Positions 62,020 through 64,000 of a stretch of 64,000 nt of DNA are shown in pieces. The notes beneath the pieces are model-generated. The model was not told the DNA's origin. It searched no databases and worked only from the letters and a program-made list of their open reading frames with translations. Position 1 is the first letter of the stretch; each line of letters opens with the position of its first letter. The position numbers were made by a program, and so were the translations under genes. The DNA is from Glossina fuscipes (Eukaryota; Arthropoda; Insecta; Diptera; Glossinidae), in contig NW_023998414.1 of the NCBI RefSeq assembly GCF_014805625.2, forward strand, positions 6,365,230-6,429,229. The letters run 5' to 3'.

Positions 62020-62555
62020 TTATACCCAATTTTGATATAAAAGCAACTTAAGTTTGCGCGGATTTATGCAATATCCAGAAGAACTTGATATGGACTTCTA
62101 TTAGATCGACCGATTCGGAATTGGTTTCGGAATCGATTTAAGCTTGACTGCCACAATATCTTAGATATTTTGATGATATTCGGTACACGCCCATATCAAG
62201 CTTCTAATAAAAAAAAAAGCCTTTATTGATTAACAAACTCCGAAATGTAGTTTTTCGTGACTTAAGTCGACTCACAATAGCGGTTTGTCTAATAAATTTA
62301 TTTCATAGCAAGTTTGCTCCATAAAGCCTTATCTTTCGTACCTATTTCTATGGATTCAAAGAATTATTATAAGCAACAAAGTTTTATAGGACAATAAAGT
62401 CCAATTTCTTGTCATTTTGGGTACAAAGTTAAATAAAGAAGAACAAACATCTTTGTTAAAAAAAAAATGATTTCTAACAGATTTGTACAAAAGGCTTTTA
62501 CGATTAGTTCCTGCCTTCATATAAGGGCTCTCGTGAAAAGTGAAACCGTACATAA
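62020..62555 (+). repeat. Family A repeat, long decayed copy
   Basis: It has head blocks TTAAGTTTGCGCGGATTTAT, GCAATATCCAGAAGAACTTG and GACTTCTATTAGATCGACCG, then CTTAGATATTTTGATGATAT. It ends with CTTCATATAAGGGCTCTCGT and GAAAAGTGAAACC, the counterpart of the 3' block in the other long copies. Confidence 0.55.
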
Positions 62556-62739
62556 CAATATCGTATAATATTTCGCATTTTATGACAACAATGGACGAAG
62601 TGATCGTGGATACTTTGTCCGGTAGCGTTTTTACAACGACACATTCAAAAAAATAGTTTCCGCAAAATCTATGCTACTTTTTCACTCTACTCCTACCTTA
62701 GATCAAAACAAGCCTATAAGCGAATCGAATTTCAGTAAA

Positions 62740-62850
62740 AAAAATATCTCTGAGCCGGGCTGACAGACAGAATATATAATAGAATAGACAGGTCCATCTT
62801 AAGTTTTTCTGAGCGTTGTACACATTCTCACAAACTTATTATGCCATTAT
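62740..62850 (-). repeat. Family A repeat, reverse head fragment
   Basis: Read on the minus strand it contains TAATAAGTTTGTGAGAATGT, then CGCTCAGAAAAACTTAAGAT, GGACCTGTCTATTCTATTAT and CTGTCTGTCAGC, corresponding to the head of family A. Confidence 0.45.
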
Positions 62851-63290
62851 TATTACATCTGTGTGTATATATATTTTTATGGCCATCTTGAAGTTCAGTG
62901 AATTCTCCCCTACGTAACTTCTTCACATATTACTTTCGATAAATATTTTCTTCATCTTGGCATTCTTCATCTACGGCACTTATCATCGTATTACGCATTG
63001 TATTTACGATGCTTTTTAAATATTTTTTAGATAAAGCAGTGAACCTGCTATTTGATATAATGATTATCTCGATAAGCCAAATATATATTCATCTGGTTTT
63101 ATTTTCATTTCACAATCTAACACAGTATCTCCGATTTGGCGAATGTCGATGAACGCGAGGCATATGTGCTTTGAGCTAAACAGAATTTATTTAAACTGAT
63201 AAAACATCATCTGCATGTTTGAAAAGCATTAAAAAAAAAAAAAGAAAAAGAAAAAGAAAAAAAAACGCAGAAAAATGCGTTGAAAATTTT

Positions 63291-63320
63291 CATATAAATA
63301 ATAATTTTTATGTGAACATT
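63291..63320 (+). promoter_or_regulatory. Likely TATA box of the TIL gene
   Basis: CATATAAATA at 63291-63300 lies about 90 bp before the start codon. Transcription would begin near 63320, leaving a 5' UTR of about 60 nt, typical for small secreted fly peptides. No strong initiator is visible at that point. Confidence 0.45.
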
Positions 63321-63383
63321 CCAAGCAATAATATTTTTGAAGTGACAAAGTCAAGTGACTTTTGAGAGGTGAAAATAGTGAAA

Positions 63384-63710
63384 ATGTTTTTCAAATTAAA
63401 TATCCCGAGTCTTGCCAGTCTTGGACTGCTTTTAATTATCTTAGAAGGATGCTGGTGTGGTATGTCTTCGATTGGTCTCGACATTCATAATTTTAATATT
63501 TATTTATTAATTTTTGTAGCTGAGGATAGAACGTGTACTCCACAACCACAAATACTTTACCCGTGTGAATCTTCTTGTCGGGAGACATGCGAAGCAAAAG
63601 CTAAGACTTGTCCTATCGTAAGTATCGCATGTAATCCGAGTTGTTATTGTTTGGAGGCTTTTGTAAACAATGAAACGGCCGAATGTATACCTCAGGCAGA
63701 GTGCCCTTAG
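63384..63710 (+). CDS. Secreted TIL-domain (trypsin inhibitor-like) cysteine-rich peptide, two exons
   Basis: Exon 1 (63384-63459) encodes a signal peptide, MFFKLNIPSLASLGLLLIIL followed by EGCWC. A 60-bp intron (63460-63519, GTATGT...TTTTTGTAG) follows. Exon 2 (63520-63710, stop TAG) encodes the mature peptide from AEDRTC to ECP. The product is 88 aa with about 63 mature residues and exactly ten cysteines spaced as in TIL domains (PC-ESS-C-RET-C...C-NPS-C-Y-C...C-IPQAE-C). TIL peptides usually inhibit serine proteases outside the cell through the loop between the fifth and sixth cysteines. Here that loop is PIVSIA, without Lys or Arg, hinting at chymotrypsin- or elastase-like targets (inference). 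A sequon, NET, lies near the C-terminus. The ATG context (GTGAAAATG) is good. The intron is in frame without a stop, so retention would add 20 residues. The exact target is unknown. Confidence 0.85.
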   Translation: MFFKLNIPSLASLGLLLIILEGCWCGMSSIGLDIHNFNIYLLIFVAEDRTCTPQPQILYPCESSCRETCEAKAKTCPIVSIACNPSCYCLEAFVNNETAECIPQAECP

Positions 63711-63728
63711 AAGGCGGGTCAATGATAA

Positions 63729-63780
63729 TAAGAAGAAGAAGAAGAAGCAGAAGAAGAAGAAGAAGTGGAGGAAGAGGAAA
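63729..63780 (+). repeat. (GAA)n microsatellite in the TIL gene 3' UTR
   Basis: An interrupted AGA/GAA trinucleotide run starts 19 bp after the TIL stop codon. It lies between the stop and the first poly(A) signal, so it should be transcribed. Confidence 0.8.
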
Positions 63781-63875
63781 TAAAGAAAAAGACGAATCAA
63801 ATCCGTAGTGATAATAAGAATTTCGTTAACTTTTTTACCTTCATTATCCTAGTATTACCAATAAATACCAATAAA
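63779..63875 (+). terminator. Poly(A) signals of the TIL gene
   Basis: AATAAA occurs at 63779-63784, 63860-63865 and 63870-63875, that is 70-165 bp after the TAG stop. The first follows a (GAA)n-rich 3' UTR. Which one is used cannot be told from sequence. Confidence 0.5.
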
Positions 63876-64000
63876 AAATACTTTCACATTTAGAATCTGT
63901 TCAGTTTCTCCAATAATTCTGGTTAATAGTTTCATTTGGAATTTTCACGTAAAAAAACTTGAAATGAAATTTGCGAACACAATATGTAACTGTCGCATGG

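Larger units (their letters stand above)
45100..63280. other. Intergenic or upstream region without a supported gene
   Basis: Between the candidate TTC28 promoter and the TIL gene I see no open frame with a recognisable domain. Contents: (GT)n and (CT)n at 46.1-46.34 kb; a (CAG)-like tract at 47.74 kb; (CT)n at 48.88 kb; family B copies at 49.1 and 49.7 kb; a solo MITE arm at 51.5 kb; family A copies at 51.6, 62.0 and 62.74 kb; tandem repeats at 53.4, 58.37 and 59.37 kb; mariner remnants at 54.0-55.3 kb; (TA)n at 50.79, 56.31 and 57.77 kb; and an unexplained GC-richer island at 60.3-60.5 kb. Regions 45.1-46.1, 52.0-53.2 and 60.9-62.0 kb show nothing specific. Confidence 0.5.

Overview
The window is nuclear DNA from an insect, most likely a higher fly (Diptera, Schizophora). 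The evidence is short introns of 60-73 bp alongside one of about 24.7 kb, AT-rich non-coding DNA full of (TA)n, (CA)n, (CT)n, (CAG)n and A/T runs, a decayed mariner transposon, and a fly-like Kozak context and secreted TIL peptide. I cannot name the species. Nothing prokaryotic or viral is visible.

Gene 1 (minus strand, about 32.1 kb down to position 1 and beyond) is the insect orthologue of vertebrate TTC28. Six coding exons can be joined with consistent splice phases: 32101-31958, 7261-4144, 4070-3951, 3888-2214, 2145-1412 and 1348 to the window edge. They give 2379 complete codons and the protein is still open at position 1. It has about 26 TPR units, a CHAT domain whose catalytic cysteine position is tyrosine, a conserved post-CHAT region and a long Ser/Asn/Pro-rich tail. 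The first coding exon has only 48 codons and lies 24.7 kb upstream of a single 3.1-kb exon carrying nearly all the TPRs. A strong acceptor at 32250 shows the 5' UTR is spliced. A possible first exon with an initiator-like start lies at 45024-44665.

Gene 2 (plus strand, 63384-63710) is a small two-exon gene for a secreted ten-cysteine TIL-domain peptide, with a TATA-like box and poly(A) signals.

The rest, over 80% of the window, is intronic or intergenic. Region by region: 7.3-12.9 kb is moderately complex AT-rich intron with a long dispersed repeat (family A); 12.9-28.5 kb is very dense in microsatellites and includes a 0.66-kb polypurine minisatellite (16.65-17.29 kb) and two copies of a tRNA-like repeat (family B); 28.5-31.9 kb has decayed A and B copies; 32.3-44.6 kb holds more A and B copies, a MITE-like element (37.48-37.71 kb), a 38-T run and a decayed ~105-bp tandem repeat (42.38-42.76 kb); 45-63 kb has family A and B copies, a tandem repeat at 53.4 kb, mariner remnants (54.0-55.3 kb), a 64-bp tandem repeat at 59.4 kb and an unexplained GC-richer island at 60.3-60.5 kb.

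The two genes show no functional link. The candidates for undescribed biology are the inactive-looking CHAT domain in gene 1, repeat families A and B, the MITE-like element and the purine-rich minisatellite.
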